Positions 26,835 to 40,249 of a stretch of 64,000 nucleotides of DNA are shown in pieces (position 1 is the stretch's first letter; the number at the start of each line of letters is the position of its first letter). Under the pieces are notes generated by a model. It made no database searches. It was given only the letters and a program-made list of their open reading frames with translations, and had not been told where the DNA came from. Made by a program: the position numbers and the translations under genes. The DNA comes from Prevotella sp. (lineage in GTDB: Bacteria > Bacteroidota > Bacteroidia > Bacteroidales > Bacteroidaceae): contig JAFSNR010000020.1 of assembly GCA_017443345.1 (NCBI GenBank), positions 1 through 64,000 on the forward strand, read 5' to 3'.

Positions 26835-29045
26835 TTCGGCGAGGGTGAAGTCGAGCTGTTTGCGCTCGAGATTGGCGCGGGCGACCTGAATGCGGATGGG
26901 ATCGCCGAGCTGGTACTTCGTGTGGTGACGGCGGCCTACGATCATGTAGTTCTTCTCGTCGAAGTCGTAGTAGTCGTCGCCCAGGTCGCGGATGGGGATC
27001 ATGCCCTCGCAGTGGTTCTCGTCGATCTGGGCATAGATGCCATAGGACGTGATGCCGCTGATGTGGGCGTCGTAGGTGTTGCCTATCTTATCTTCCATGA
27101 ACTCGACCATCTTGTACTTGATGGAGTCGCGCTCGGCATTCTGGGAGATTTGCTCCATGTCGCTGCAGTGCTCGCAGTACTCCTCGTACTTGTCCTTGTT
27201 GGCTGAGCGCCCACCGTCCTGATACTTCGTGAGCAGGCGATGAACCATCATGTCGGGATAGCGGCGGATGGGCGAGGTGAAATGGGTGTAGTAGTCGAAG
27301 GCGAGGCCGTAGTGTCCGATGTTGTGAACGCTGTACTTGGCCTTCATCATGGCGCGCAGGGCTACAGTCTCGATGGCGTTCTGCTCGCGGGTGCCCTCGG
27401 CATCGCTCATCAGGGCGTTGAGCGACTTCGTGATGGCGCCCTTCGTGCCGCTGGTCTTAACCTTATAGCCGAACTTGGCCACGAACTGGCGCAGGTTCTC
27501 GAGCTTCTGGGGATCGGGCTGGTCGTGGATACGATAGGGCAGCGTCTTGGCCTTGCCGCCCTTCTTCACACGGCCTATGGACTCAGCCACCGTCTTATTG
27601 GCCAGCAGCATGAATTCCTCGATGAGTTTGTTGGCATCCTTCGACATCTTGAAGTAGGCCTTGATGGGCTTCCCAGTCTCGTCGATGTCGAAATGGAGTT
27701 CTTCGCGGTCGAACTTCACGGAGCCGTTCTTGAAGCGGGCGGCACGGAGTTTCTTGGCGAGGGCATCGAGCTTGATGAGTTCGGCAGCGTGTTCACCCTT
27801 ATAGGGATTCTTCTTCGTGGCAGGGGGCGCAGGCTCACCTGTGCCGTCCTTCACACCATTATCCTCCAGGATCTGCTGCACCTCCTCGTAGGCATAGCGG
27901 CGATCGCTACGGATGACGGTATGGGCGAGGTGCCAGGACTTGATGTTGGCCTCGTCGTCCATCTGGAAGATGACGCTGTAACAAAGTTTCTCCTCGTCGG
28001 GACGGAGGGAGCAGATGAAGTTACAGAGGCGCTCGGGGAGCATGGGGATGGTGCGGTCGACGAGGTAGATGCTCGTGGCACGGTTATAGGCTTCTTTGTC
28101 GATCGTGGAGCCTTCGCGCACATAGTGGGAGACGTCGGCGATATGCACACCCACTTCATATAATTTACTATTTGACGATTTACCATTTACTATTTCTCGA
28201 ATGCTGAGGGCATCATCGAAGTCCTTGGCATCCTTGGGGTCGATGGTACAAGTGAAGACATCACGCATGTCCTCACGACGGGCTATCTCCTGAGGTGTGA
28301 TGCCTGGATCGATCTTCTCAGCGGCATCCTCGACATTCTTAGGATATCTGTAGGGCAGGTTGTACTGCGCGAGGATGGCGTGCATCTCAGCATTGTTCTC
28401 ACCCGTCTTGCCAAGGATATCGACAACGGAGCCGATGATGTTCTTATGTTCGGCATCGGGCCACTGTACGACCTTCACGACGGCCTTATCGTCAGTCTTA
28501 CCGCCCTTCAGCTTGCGCTTGGGGATGATGATGTCGTGGACGAAAGTGGAGTCCTGGGTGATGAGGAAGGCCCAGTCCTTCTCGACGCGCAGCTTACCCA
28601 CGATGGTGTCATGGGCGCGCTTGACAATCTCGATGACCATCGCCTCCTTGATGTGCTTGTCACGACGGGCCATATAGGACACCTTCACACGATCGCCATC
28701 CATCGCCGACATAGAATTGCGCTCGGCCACGAACACGGGGGTGCCGCCATCGTCGGGCAGGAACGAGTTGCGCCCGTTGGCCTTACGACGGAACGTGCCT
28801 TCCTGTACCTGTGTCTTCTGATTCAGACGATAGGCATTGTCGCCCACCTTCGAGAGAAAATCGTCCCACGCCATCTCCTCCATCGTATCGATGGCGAGCA
28901 TCTTCAGCGGATGGGTGTCGAACTTAAGTACCTTGAATATCTGCTTCAACGAGAATGTCTCGTTGGGATGATGCTGGAAGAGGTTCTGCAACAATTCGCT
29001 GACCTGCTTCTTACCCAGCCGTTTTCCACCTTTCTTCTTTCCCAT
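26832..29045 (-). CDS. rnr: Ribonuclease R
   Basis: 737 residues from MGKKKGG at 29045. The longer frame to 29135 runs across the promoter and is rejected. The order is an N-terminal winged-helix region, cold-shock-type domains, the RNB catalytic domain (TIDPKDAKDFDDALSI with its Asp cluster, and HIADVSHYV), then a C-terminal S1 domain (about 640-730). RNase R degrades structured RNA 3' to 5'. An oddity: between SIREI and YEVGVHIAD the protein carries extra residues (VNGKSSNSKL) encoded by a 7-bp tandem repeat (28163-28198). Most RNase R proteins have a tight turn there. Confidence 0.95.
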   Translation of the reverse strand: MGKKKGGKRLGKKQVSELLQNLFQHHPNETFSLKQIFKVLKFDTHPLKMLAIDTMEEMAWDDFLSKVGDNAYRLNQKTQVQEGTFRRKANGRNSFLPDDGGTPVFVAERNSMSAMDGDRVKVSYMARRDKHIKEAMVIEIVKRAHDTIVGKLRVEKDWAFLITQDSTFVHDIIIPKRKLKGGKTDDKAVVKVVQWPDAEHKNIIGSVVDILGKTGENNAEMHAILAQYNLPYRYPKNVEDAAEKIDPGITPQEIARREDMRDVFTCTIDPKDAKDFDDALSIREIVNGKSSNSKLYEVGVHIADVSHYVREGSTIDKEAYNRATSIYLVDRTIPMLPERLCNFICSLRPDEEKLCYSVIFQMDDEANIKSWHLAHTVIRSDRRYAYEEVQQILEDNGVKDGTGEPAPPATKKNPYKGEHAAELIKLDALAKKLRAARFKNGSVKFDREELHFDIDETGKPIKAYFKMSKDANKLIEEFMLLANKTVAESIGRVKKGGKAKTLPYRIHDQPDPQKLENLRQFVAKFGYKVKTSGTKGAITKSLNALMSDAEGTREQNAIETVALRAMMKAKYSVHNIGHYGLAFDYYTHFTSPIRRYPDMMVHRLLTKYQDGGRSANKDKYEEYCEHCSDMEQISQNAERDSIKYKMVEFMEDKIGNTYDAHISGITSYGIYAQIDENHCEGMIPIRDLGDDYYDFDEKNYMIVGRRHHTKYQLGDPIRIQVARANLERKQLDFTLAE
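28163..28198. repeat. Heptamer repeat (ATTTACT type) inside rnr
   Basis: Units ATTTACT, ATTTGACG, ATTTACC, ATTTACT and ATTTCTC follow one another with a period of 7, once 8. The frame of rnr stays open across it. Confidence 0.7.
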
Positions 29046-29072
29046 AGTTTTATATTTTTTGTTATCTTTGGG

Positions 29073-29081
29073 GCAAAGATA
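29073..29081 (-). promoter_or_regulatory. -7 promoter element for rnr
   Basis: The minus strand reads TATCTTTGC, 28 bp before the start at 29045. Confidence 0.65.
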
Positions 29082-29090
29082 CAAAAAAAA

Positions 29091-29118
29091 GTGAAAAGTG
29101 AACAGTGAAAAGTGAAAA
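29091..29118. repeat. Heptamer repeat (GTGAAAA x4) between divergent promoters
   Basis: Units GTGAAAA, GTGAACA, GTGAAAA and GTGAAAA. They lie between the rnr promoter and the promoter at 29125, where both -33 regions would be. Changes in copy number would alter promoter spacing. Confidence 0.8.
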
Positions 29119-29124
29119 GTTTCG

Positions 29125-29132
29125 TATCTTTG
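29125..29132 (+). promoter_or_regulatory. -7 promoter element for the epimerase-PAP2 operon
   Basis: TATCTTTG followed by CACCC, 19 bp before the start at 29151. Confidence 0.7.
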
Positions 29133-29150
29133 CACCCAAAATTAACAAAA

Positions 29151-30146
29151 ATGAAGATATTAATCACTGGTGCGAGCGGATTTATAGGCTCATTTATCGT
29201 GGAAGAGGCCCTTCGCAGGGGCTTCGACACATGGGCTGCCGTGCGCAAAAGCAGTTCGAGGGAATGGCTGAAGGACGAACGCATCAACTTCATCGAGCTG
29301 AACCTCTCGTCAAAGGCGCAGCTGGTGGAACAGCTGAAGGACCAGGCCTTCGACTACGTGGTACATGCCGCTGGCGTGACGAAGTGTCTGAACAAGGCCG
29401 ACTTCAGACGGATCAACACGGAGGGGACGAAGAACCTCGTGGACGCCCTGATAGAGACGGGGATGCCCCTGAAGCGACTGGTGTTCGTCAGCAGCCTCAG
29501 CGTGTTTGGCGCCATCAGGGAACAACAGCCCTATGAGGAGATTCGTGAGAGCGACGTGCCTCAGCCCAATACCGAGTACGGACGCAGCAAACTGGCAGCA
29601 GAACAGTATCTCGACTCGCTTGGTTCGCATATACCTTATATTATATTGAGGCCTACGGGCGTCTACGGACCCAAGGAGAAGGACTACTACATCATGGCGA
29701 AGAGCATCAAGCAACACAGCGACTTCGCTGTGGGCTATCGTCAGCAGGACATCACCTTCGTCTATGTGGAAGATGTGGTACAGGCCATCTTTCTCGCCCT
29801 CGAGAATGGTGAGAACGGACGGAAGTACTTCCTCTCCGACGGACAGGTATACCAGAGTGCCACCTTCAGCAAACTCATCCATGAGGAGCTGGGGCGTCCT
29901 TGGTGGATACGGTTGACGGTGCCTGAGTGGGTGCTCCGCATCGTGACCTTCTGCGGCGAGTATACAGGACGCATGACGGGCAAGGTGACAGCTTTGAACA
30001 ATGACAAATACAACATCCTGCGTCAGCGCAACTGGCGTTGTGACATCGAGCCTGCCCGCAAGGAACTGGGCTACCAACCCAAGGTGATGCTTGACGAGGG
30101 TGTGAAACGGACCATCAAATGGTACCAAGAACACGGGTGGCTGTGA
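29151..30146 (+). CDS. NAD-dependent epimerase/dehydratase family protein
   Basis: 331 residues from MKILITGASGFIG. The frame upstream to 29112 precedes the promoter and is rejected. It is an extended short-chain dehydrogenase with GASGFIG at 7-13, the Ser in VSSLSVFG and a YGRSK (Tyr-x3-Lys) catalytic pair at about 143-147. Members reduce or epimerise nucleotide sugars, or act on steroid-like and flavonol-like substrates; the substrate cannot be set from sequence. A PAP2 membrane phosphatase gene follows 31 bp later, which suggests a lipid- or glycolipid-linked pathway. Confidence 0.85.
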   Translation: MKILITGASGFIGSFIVEEALRRGFDTWAAVRKSSSREWLKDERINFIELNLSSKAQLVEQLKDQAFDYVVHAAGVTKCLNKADFRRINTEGTKNLVDALIETGMPLKRLVFVSSLSVFGAIREQQPYEEIRESDVPQPNTEYGRSKLAAEQYLDSLGSHIPYIILRPTGVYGPKEKDYYIMAKSIKQHSDFAVGYRQQDITFVYVEDVVQAIFLALENGENGRKYFLSDGQVYQSATFSKLIHEELGRPWWIRLTVPEWVLRIVTFCGEYTGRMTGKVTALNNDKYNILRQRNWRCDIEPARKELGYQPKVMLDEGVKRTIKWYQEHGWL

Positions 30147-30149
30147 GTA

Positions 30150-30184
30150 GTGAAAGGTGAAAAGTGAGAAGTGAAGAATGAAGT
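30150..30184. repeat. Heptamer repeat (GTGAAAA type) reaching into a start codon
   Basis: Units GTGAAAG, GTGAAAA, GTGAGAA, GTGAAGA and ATGAAGT. The ATG of the last unit (30178) is the start codon of the PAP2 gene. Confidence 0.75.
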
Positions 30185-31140
30185 ATTTTTTTAAAATAGA
30201 AAAGAACCCGCGGAAGGGGCTGATTGCTGTGGAGTGGATTGTCATCGGCTACATGCTGCTGACAACGCTCGTGATCCTCTTTACATTCACGAAGATGGAC
30301 AACGCAGAGGAGATGCTTTGGGGGCGTTTCCGCGTCCTCATGTCCATTGCAGCCCTGTGGGGTGTCTACAGGATGGTGCCCTGCGGCTTCACGATGTTCT
30401 GCAGGATTGCATTGCATCTGTTCCTGCTGTCATGGTGGTATCCTGACACATATGATATCAACCGTATCTTCCCCAACCTCGACCATCTCTTTGCCTCGTG
30501 GGAGCAACAGCTCTTCGGCTTCCAGCCTGCCCTGCTGTTCTGTGAGGCGATGCCGAGTAAGTGGTTCAGTGAACTGATGATGATGAGCTATTCGAGCTAT
30601 TATCCCCTGATAGCCGTCATCACACTCTTCTATTTATTCTGCCGCCAACAAGAGTTCGAGCGTGCGACGTTCATCATCATCGGCGCGTTCTTCATCTACT
30701 ACCTCATCTTCGACTTCCTGCCTGTGACAGGCCCGCAATATTACTATCTCGCTGCTGGTATGGACCAGATTGCGAAGGGCGTGTTCCCTGATGTGGGACA
30801 TTATTTTGCCACCCATCAGGAGTGTCTGCCCATCCCTGGCTTTAGCGACGGATTCTTCCACCATGCTGTGGAGGCCGCCCACGAATCAGGTGAACGCCCA
30901 ACAGCTGCCTTCCCCAGCAGTCATGTGGGTATCACCACGATCCTGACTTTGCTCGCATGGCATACACGCAACAAGGCGCTCATCATCCTCTCACTGGTAC
31001 TGCTCACGCTAATGTGCTTCGCCACCGTCTACCTGCGCGCCCACTACGCCGTCGACGTGTTTGCTGGCTGGATCTCAGCGGCTGTCATCTATGGCGTTTT
31101 GTATTTTTTAGCAAAAAAGATTTGTTCAATTCGGAAATAA
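30178..31140 (+). CDS. PAP2-family membrane phosphatase
   Basis: 320 residues with about six membrane helices. PAP2 motifs are present: GERPTAAFPSSHVG (about 240-253) and YLRAHYAVDVFAG (about 284-296), with the catalytic His and Asp. The family dephosphorylates lipid phosphates or transfers head groups (for example Aur1-type inositol phosphorylceramide synthases). Bacteroidota make sphingolipids, so a head-group role is possible but unproven. It is co-transcribed with the epimerase gene. Confidence 0.85.
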   Translation: MKYFFKIEKNPRKGLIAVEWIVIGYMLLTTLVILFTFTKMDNAEEMLWGRFRVLMSIAALWGVYRMVPCGFTMFCRIALHLFLLSWWYPDTYDINRIFPNLDHLFASWEQQLFGFQPALLFCEAMPSKWFSELMMMSYSSYYPLIAVITLFYLFCRQQEFERATFIIIGAFFIYYLIFDFLPVTGPQYYYLAAGMDQIAKGVFPDVGHYFATHQECLPIPGFSDGFFHHAVEAAHESGERPTAAFPSSHVGITTILTLLAWHTRNKALIILSLVLLTLMCFATVYLRAHYAVDVFAGWISAAVIYGVLYFLAKKICSIRK

Positions 31141-31144
31141 TGCT

Positions 31145-31152
31145 TACCTTTG
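31145..31152 (+). promoter_or_regulatory. -7 promoter element for greA
   Basis: TACCTTTG followed by CAG, 128 bp before the greA start, giving a leader of about 120 bases that contains a terminator-like hairpin. Confidence 0.6.
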
Positions 31153-31191
31153 CAGCAGATTAAGTAAGGATAAGACATATTAGAAGCGAGG

Positions 31192-31228
31192 ATTCCGACA
31201 CGACGATTTTGTCGGAATTCTTTGTTTT
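31192..31228 (+). terminator. Terminator-like hairpin in the greA leader
   Basis: A 9-bp stem (ATTCCGACA/TGTCGGAAT, 31192-31200 and 31210-31218) followed by TCTTTGTTTT. It lies downstream of the promoter at 31145 and 52 bp before greA. It could end the PAP2 transcript or attenuate greA. Confidence 0.6.
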
Positions 31229-31279
31229 ATGTCTGTCTAACGAACAAGTTAAAATAAGAACAATAAATAGAGAATAACT

Positions 31280-31747
31280 ATGGCTTACATGTCACAAGAA
31301 GGCTACGACAAACTGATAGCCGAACTGAAACGCCTTGAGAGCGTTGAGCGCCCCAAAGCCTCAGCAGCCATTGCAGAGGCTCGCGAGAAGGGCGACCTGA
31401 GTGAGAATTCTGAATATGATGCCGCCAAGGAAGCACAGGCACATCTCGAGGACAAGATCAACCGTCTGAAGGAGACCATCGCGGAGGCCAAGGTGGTAGA
31501 CACCAGCCGTCTGAGTACGGACGCCGTACAGATCCTGTCGAAGGTGGAGATGACCAATCTGGCCAACAAGGCCAAGATGACCTACACCATCGTCAGCGAG
31601 AGTGAGGCTAACCTGCGTGAGGGTAAGATCTCCATCAAGACTCCCATTGCCCAGGGTCTGCTGAACCACAAGGTAGGTGACGAGGTAGAGGTGAAGATTC
31701 CTCGTGGCACGATCAAACTGCGTATCGACAAAATCACAGTAGGATAA
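31280..31747 (+). CDS. greA: Transcription elongation factor GreA
   Basis: 155 residues, normal length. The N-terminal coiled coil has the Asp/Glu-bearing tip motif (LSENSEYDAAKEAQ, about 39-52) that reaches into the RNA polymerase secondary channel, then a C-terminal FKBP-like domain (ISIKTPIAQGLLNHKVGDEV). It rescues backtracked polymerase by stimulating transcript cleavage. The HIT gene follows one base after its stop. Confidence 0.95.
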   Translation: MAYMSQEGYDKLIAELKRLESVERPKASAAIAEAREKGDLSENSEYDAAKEAQAHLEDKINRLKETIAEAKVVDTSRLSTDAVQILSKVEMTNLANKAKMTYTIVSESEANLREGKISIKTPIAQGLLNHKVGDEVEVKIPRGTIKLRIDKITVG

Positions 31748-31748
31748 T

Positions 31749-32141
31749 ATGGATATTTTCAGTAAGATTGCTGCTGGTGAGATTCCCAGCTACAAGTGCG
31801 CAGAGAACGAGAAGTTCTACGCATTCCTCGACATCAATCCGCTGGTGAAGGGTCACACCCTTGTGATTCCACGCCGCGAAGTGGACTACATCTTCGATAT
31901 GGAGGATGATGAGATTGCCGAGTTCCAGGTGTTTGCCAAGCGCGTGGCCAAGGCCATTGGCAAGGCATTCCCTTGTAAGAAGGTGGCCGAGGTGGTGCTC
32001 GGTCTCGAAGTGCCCCACGCCCATATCCACCTGATTCCTATGCAGTCGGAGCAGGATGTGGATTTCCGTCGTGAGAAACTGAAGCTTACACCAGAGGAGT
32101 TTCAGGAAATTGCCAAGAAGATACGTGATGAGTTTGTGTGA
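31749..32141 (+). CDS. HIT-family nucleotide-binding protein
   Basis: 130 residues, the length of Hint-type proteins. It has FLDINPLVKGHTLVIPRR near 27 and the histidine triad PHAHIHLIP near 93-101. The family hydrolyses nucleotide phosphoramidates or related NMP conjugates. It is in an operon with greA and abuts the convergent manC stop with no spacer. Confidence 0.92.
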   Translation: MDIFSKIAAGEIPSYKCAENEKFYAFLDINPLVKGHTLVIPRREVDYIFDMEDDEIAEFQVFAKRVAKAIGKAFPCKKVAEVVLGLEVPHAHIHLIPMQSEQDVDFRREKLKLTPEEFQEIAKKIRDEFV

Positions 32142-33236
32142 TTACACAAACTCATCGCCGTATTTGATCCTTACTTCATTCACGTATTTCTTCACCATCG
32201 AGCTGTTGTCGCTCTTCTTGCAGATCATCAGTACGTCGCCCTCCTCGGCCACGATGTAGCCCTCGAGGCCGTTGAAGACGCCCAGCTTGCCCTTAGGCAG
32301 GCGGATGATGTTGTTATGACAGTCCTCGAGCATCACCTCTGAGCCTATCACCACATTATCGTCCTTCACCTTGCTCATCACCTCGTAGATGGCGTGCCAC
32401 GTACCAAGATCGGCCCATCCGAAGTCGCACTTCATCACATACACATCGCGCGTCTGCTCGAGGATGGCATAGTCGAGCGAAAGATTCGGATAGCGGGGAT
32501 AGTTCTCTGCCACATAAGCCATTTCCTCCATGGAAGTGAAGTCGGGCCTGTCGTAACGCAGGGTCCTGAGTACTGGTGGGAACACGTACTCGAAGGTATT
32601 GAGCAGATGACGGGCATTGGAAATGAATACACCCGTGTTCCAATAGAACTCACCACTCTCCATGAACATCTTCGCGAAATCGCGCTCGGGCTTCTCCGTG
32701 AACGACTTCACCTTATACACCTCAGGCTTACAACTGAGATCGCCCAACTGGATGTAACCATAGCCAGGCTCTGGGCGCGTGGGCTTGACTCCCATCGCCA
32801 GCAGCACGTCGTTCTCTGAGACATAACCGATGCCCACATCCATGCTGTGCGCAAACGCTGACTCGTCGAGGATCAACTGGTCGGAGGGAGAGACAATGAT
32901 ATTCGCCTCAGGGTTCTGTCGCAGGATACGCATCGCAGCCCAAGCCACGCTGGGAGCCGTATTCCTATGGATAGGCTCCACGATGATATTGGCCTCAGGC
33001 GTCTCAGGGAGCTGTTCCGTCACCAGCTGGAAATACTCCTTACACGTACATATATATATATTCTCCTTGGGTAGCAGTTTGGCAAAGCGATCGAACGTTG
33101 CCTGAAGTTGTGTCCTTCCTGTTCCGAAAAGATCAACAAACTGCTTGGGATAATTCTCGCGGCTCACTGGCCATAACCGTCTTCCACGGCCACCTGCCAG
33201 TATCACACAGTAGTTTTTCTTGTCTGTAGTTTCCAT
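32142..33236 (-). CDS. manC: Mannose-1-phosphate guanylyltransferase
   Basis: 364 residues from METTDKK at 33236. The longer frame to 33290 crosses the -7 box at 33263 and is rejected. The nucleotidyltransferase signature VILAGGRGRRLWPVSR is near the start with the catalytic Lys in NYPKQF; FTEKP and FGWADLG follow. The C-terminal mannose-6-phosphate isomerase cupin found in long ManC proteins is absent. It makes GDP-mannose for capsule, LPS or fucose pathways. Confidence 0.93.
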   Translation of the reverse strand: METTDKKNYCVILAGGRGRRLWPVSRENYPKQFVDLFGTGRTQLQATFDRFAKLLPKENIYICTCKEYFQLVTEQLPETPEANIIVEPIHRNTAPSVAWAAMRILRQNPEANIIVSPSDQLILDESAFAHSMDVGIGYVSENDVLLAMGVKPTRPEPGYGYIQLGDLSCKPEVYKVKSFTEKPERDFAKMFMESGEFYWNTGVFISNARHLLNTFEYVFPPVLRTLRYDRPDFTSMEEMAYVAENYPRYPNLSLDYAILEQTRDVYVMKCDFGWADLGTWHAIYEVMSKVKDDNVVIGSEVMLEDCHNNIIRLPKGKLGVFNGLEGYIVAEEGDVLMICKKSDNSSMVKKYVNEVRIKYGDEFV

Positions 33237-33262
33237 TTCACGGGTATTGGTAATATTTGTGT

Positions 33263-33271
33263 GCGAAGATA
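33263..33271 (-). promoter_or_regulatory. -7 promoter element for manC
   Basis: The minus strand reads TATCTTCGC, one base off consensus, 27 bp before the start at 33236. Confidence 0.55.
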
Positions 33272-33343
33272 CGCATAATATATGATACATGCAAATATTT
33301 TCAAGTTTTTTATAAAAACCTTTGTCAATTCAAAAAAATGTAG

Positions 33344-33351
33344 TACCTTTG
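33344..33351 (+). promoter_or_regulatory. -7 promoter element for tRNA-Leu
   Basis: TACCTTTG followed by CACCC, 41 bp before the tRNA. Confidence 0.6.
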
Positions 33352-33391
33352 CACCCGCTTTCAGTTGAGAATCAAGTTGCGCACGTATCAA

Positions 33392-33473
33392 GCCCAGATG
33401 GCGGAATCGGTAGACGCGCTGGTCTCAAACACCAGTGGGGCAACCCGTGCCGGTTCGACCCCGGCTCTGGGTA
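33392..33473 (+). tRNA. tRNA-Leu (CAA)
   Basis: Acceptor arms GCCCAGA and TCTGGGT pair with one G-T. The anticodon stem CTGGT/ACCAG encloses loop CTCAAAC with anticodon CAA. There is a long class II variable arm, and a T arm with GGTTCGACC. No CCA is encoded. A terminator follows at 33502. Confidence 0.95.
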
Positions 33474-33501
33474 CAAGCTCTCTCAGCAGGAAGCACCAAG
33501 T

Positions 33502-33532
33502 GCTGCAAGCCCTCGCTTGCAGCGCTTTTTTT
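33502..33532 (+). terminator. Terminator after tRNA-Leu
   Basis: An 8-bp stem GCTGCAAG/CTTGCAGC (33502-33509, 33515-33522) followed by GC and a run of seven Ts (33526-33532). Confidence 0.8.
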
Positions 33533-33612
33533 ATCCCCATAGGTGCAAACGTTTGCATGGGCAAAAGGCTTAATCTCTGAGGATTGAGAGAACATCGGAA
33601 GTGAATTCTTCG

Positions 33613-33620
33613 TATCTTTG
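33613..33620 (+). promoter_or_regulatory. -7 promoter element of the alpha-glucan operon
   Basis: TATCTTTG followed by CAC, 43 bp before the GH77 start. The xylan-locus direct repeat is absent from the corresponding upstream position. Confidence 0.7.
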
Positions 33621-33655
33621 CACAAACAGTAATAATAACTAAAGGCAAAAGATAT

Positions 33656-38343
<4,688 letters not shown>

Positions 38344-38346
38344 ATC

Positions 38347-40248
38347 ATGAAGGAATTGATATTCGCAGGATTATTGTCCGTGCTGCTGCCCCACAAGGTG
38401 GCAGCACAGCCTTTTCAGGAAGTCAGCTATGCGCCTGAGAAGACCCAGTTTGCACTCTTCGCCCCCAACGACGCCAAGCGCGTCACGCTGCGCATCTATC
38501 AGGAGGGTCTTGGCGGCAAGGCCGTGAAGACCCTCCGCATGCAGCGCACCGCCGACGAGCAGTGGACAGCCACTGTCCGTGGCGACCTGATGGGCAAGTT
38601 CTACACCTTCGACGTGGGCCTCGGTGAGTGTCCTGGCGTCTTTGCCAAGGCCGTTGGCGTCAATGGCAAGCGAGGCGCCATCATCGACCTCGAGAAGACC
38701 AATCCTGAGGGATGGGCCCTCGATCGCCACCCCGTCTGCAAGTCGCCTGCCGACCTCGTCATCTACGAGATGCACCACCGCGACTTTTCCATCGCCCGTC
38801 CTGAGGCCAAGTATCCAGGCAAGTTCCTCGCCCTGTCAGAGCCCTGGGCCATCGAGCACCTGAAGCAACTTGGTGTCAATGCCATCCACATCCTGCCCAG
38901 CTACGACTACGGCTCTGTGGACGAGACACGTCTCGCTGACAACAAGTATAACTGGGGTTACGACCCAGTGAACTACAACGTGCCTGAGGGCGGCTACTCC
39001 ACGGATCCCTATCAGCCCGAGGTGCGCATCCGCGAGTTCAAGCAGATGGTGAAGACCCTCCACGACGCAGGCATCAGCGTCATCCTCGACGTGGTGTATA
39101 ACCACACCTACGACATCGAGCACTCCAACTTCCAGCGCACCTATCCTGACTATTTTTATCGTAAGACTGCCGACGGCCAGTATTCCAACGGCTCAGGCTG
39201 CGGCAACGAGACTGCCAGCGACCAGCCCATGATGCGTCAGTTCATGCTCGAGAGCGTCAAGTACTGGATCAACGAGTACCACATCGACGGCTTCCGTTTC
39301 GACCTCATGGGCATCCACGATATCGAGACGATGAACCAGATCCGCGCGATGGTCGACCAGATCGATCCCACCATCTTCATCTATGGTGAAGGCTGGAGTG
39401 CAGGCACCTGCGCCTATCCTCAGGATCAGCTCGCCATGAAGGCCAACATCACGAGGATGCCCGCCATTGCCGCCTTCAGCGACGAGATCCGCGACGCCCT
39501 CCGTGGTCCCTTCTCCGACGATACCGTCACGGGCTGGATTGGTGGCAAGGACGAGTCCGAGTCGATCAAGTTCGGCATCGCTGGCGCCATCGCCCATCCA
39601 CAGGTCGATATGTCCAAGGTCAACTACTCTAAGGATCCCTGGGCCCTCGAACCTGTGCAGATGATCTCCTACGTCAGCTGCCACGACGATATGTGTCTTG
39701 TCGACCGTCTGAAGGCCTCCATCCCAGGTATTACGATGGACGAACTCATCCGGCTCGATCTTCTGGCACAGACGGCCGTCTTCACCTCCCAGGGTGTGCC
39801 CTTCATGCTCAGTGGCGAGGAACTGCTGCGCGACAAGAAAGGCGTTCACAACAGTTTCGAGTCGCCCGATGAGATCAACCACCTCGACTGGGGCAACAAG
39901 ACGAAGTATCCGCAGGTGTTCGCCTATTACAAGAGCCTCATCCAGCTGCGCAAGAACCATCCCGCCTTCCGTCTGGGCAGCGCCGACCTCGTGCGCAAGC
40001 ACCTCGAGTTCCTCGACATGCCTCAGGGTGTCGTCGCCTACCGTCTGAAGAACTACGCAGGCCGCGATGACTGGCGCGACATCATCGTCGTCCTCAATGC
40101 CAACAAGGCCGACGTCGAGGTCAGCATCCCCAAGGGCTGCTACACCATCGTCTGCTGCGACGGCCAAATCAACGAACAAGGCCTCGGCACCATCAAAGGC
40201 GACAAAGCCGTCGTCGACCAACAATCCGCATTAATAATTCACAACTGA
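38347..40248 (+). CDS. pulA: Type I pullulanase (GH13)
   Basis: 633 residues with a signal peptide ending near KVAAQ. A short CBM48-like N domain (about 25-120) precedes the GH13 barrel, which carries the type I pullulanase signature YNWGYDPVNYN. Catalytic regions: ILDVVYNHTY, DGFRFDLMG (nucleophile Asp), YGEGW (acid Glu) and SCHDDM (transition-state Asp). It cleaves alpha-1,6 branches in the periplasm. It lies 3 bp after GH97 and 1 bp before the next GH13 gene. Confidence 0.92.
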   Translation: MKELIFAGLLSVLLPHKVAAQPFQEVSYAPEKTQFALFAPNDAKRVTLRIYQEGLGGKAVKTLRMQRTADEQWTATVRGDLMGKFYTFDVGLGECPGVFAKAVGVNGKRGAIIDLEKTNPEGWALDRHPVCKSPADLVIYEMHHRDFSIARPEAKYPGKFLALSEPWAIEHLKQLGVNAIHILPSYDYGSVDETRLADNKYNWGYDPVNYNVPEGGYSTDPYQPEVRIREFKQMVKTLHDAGISVILDVVYNHTYDIEHSNFQRTYPDYFYRKTADGQYSNGSGCGNETASDQPMMRQFMLESVKYWINEYHIDGFRFDLMGIHDIETMNQIRAMVDQIDPTIFIYGEGWSAGTCAYPQDQLAMKANITRMPAIAAFSDEIRDALRGPFSDDTVTGWIGGKDESESIKFGIAGAIAHPQVDMSKVNYSKDPWALEPVQMISYVSCHDDMCLVDRLKASIPGITMDELIRLDLLAQTAVFTSQGVPFMLSGEELLRDKKGVHNSFESPDEINHLDWGNKTKYPQVFAYYKSLIQLRKNHPAFRLGSADLVRKHLEFLDMPQGVVAYRLKNYAGRDDWRDIIVVLNANKADVEVSIPKGCYTIVCCDGQINEQGLGTIKGDKAVVDQQSALIIHN

Positions 40249-40249
40249 T

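Noticed and set aside
29091-29118. The heptamer arrays as a CRISPR array
   Set aside because: Units are 7 bp with no spacers, and no cas genes are in the window.
33283-33289. TGATACA near the manC promoter as another HTCS operator half-site
   Set aside because: No proper partner lies 21 bp away and no -7 box lies 37 bp downstream.
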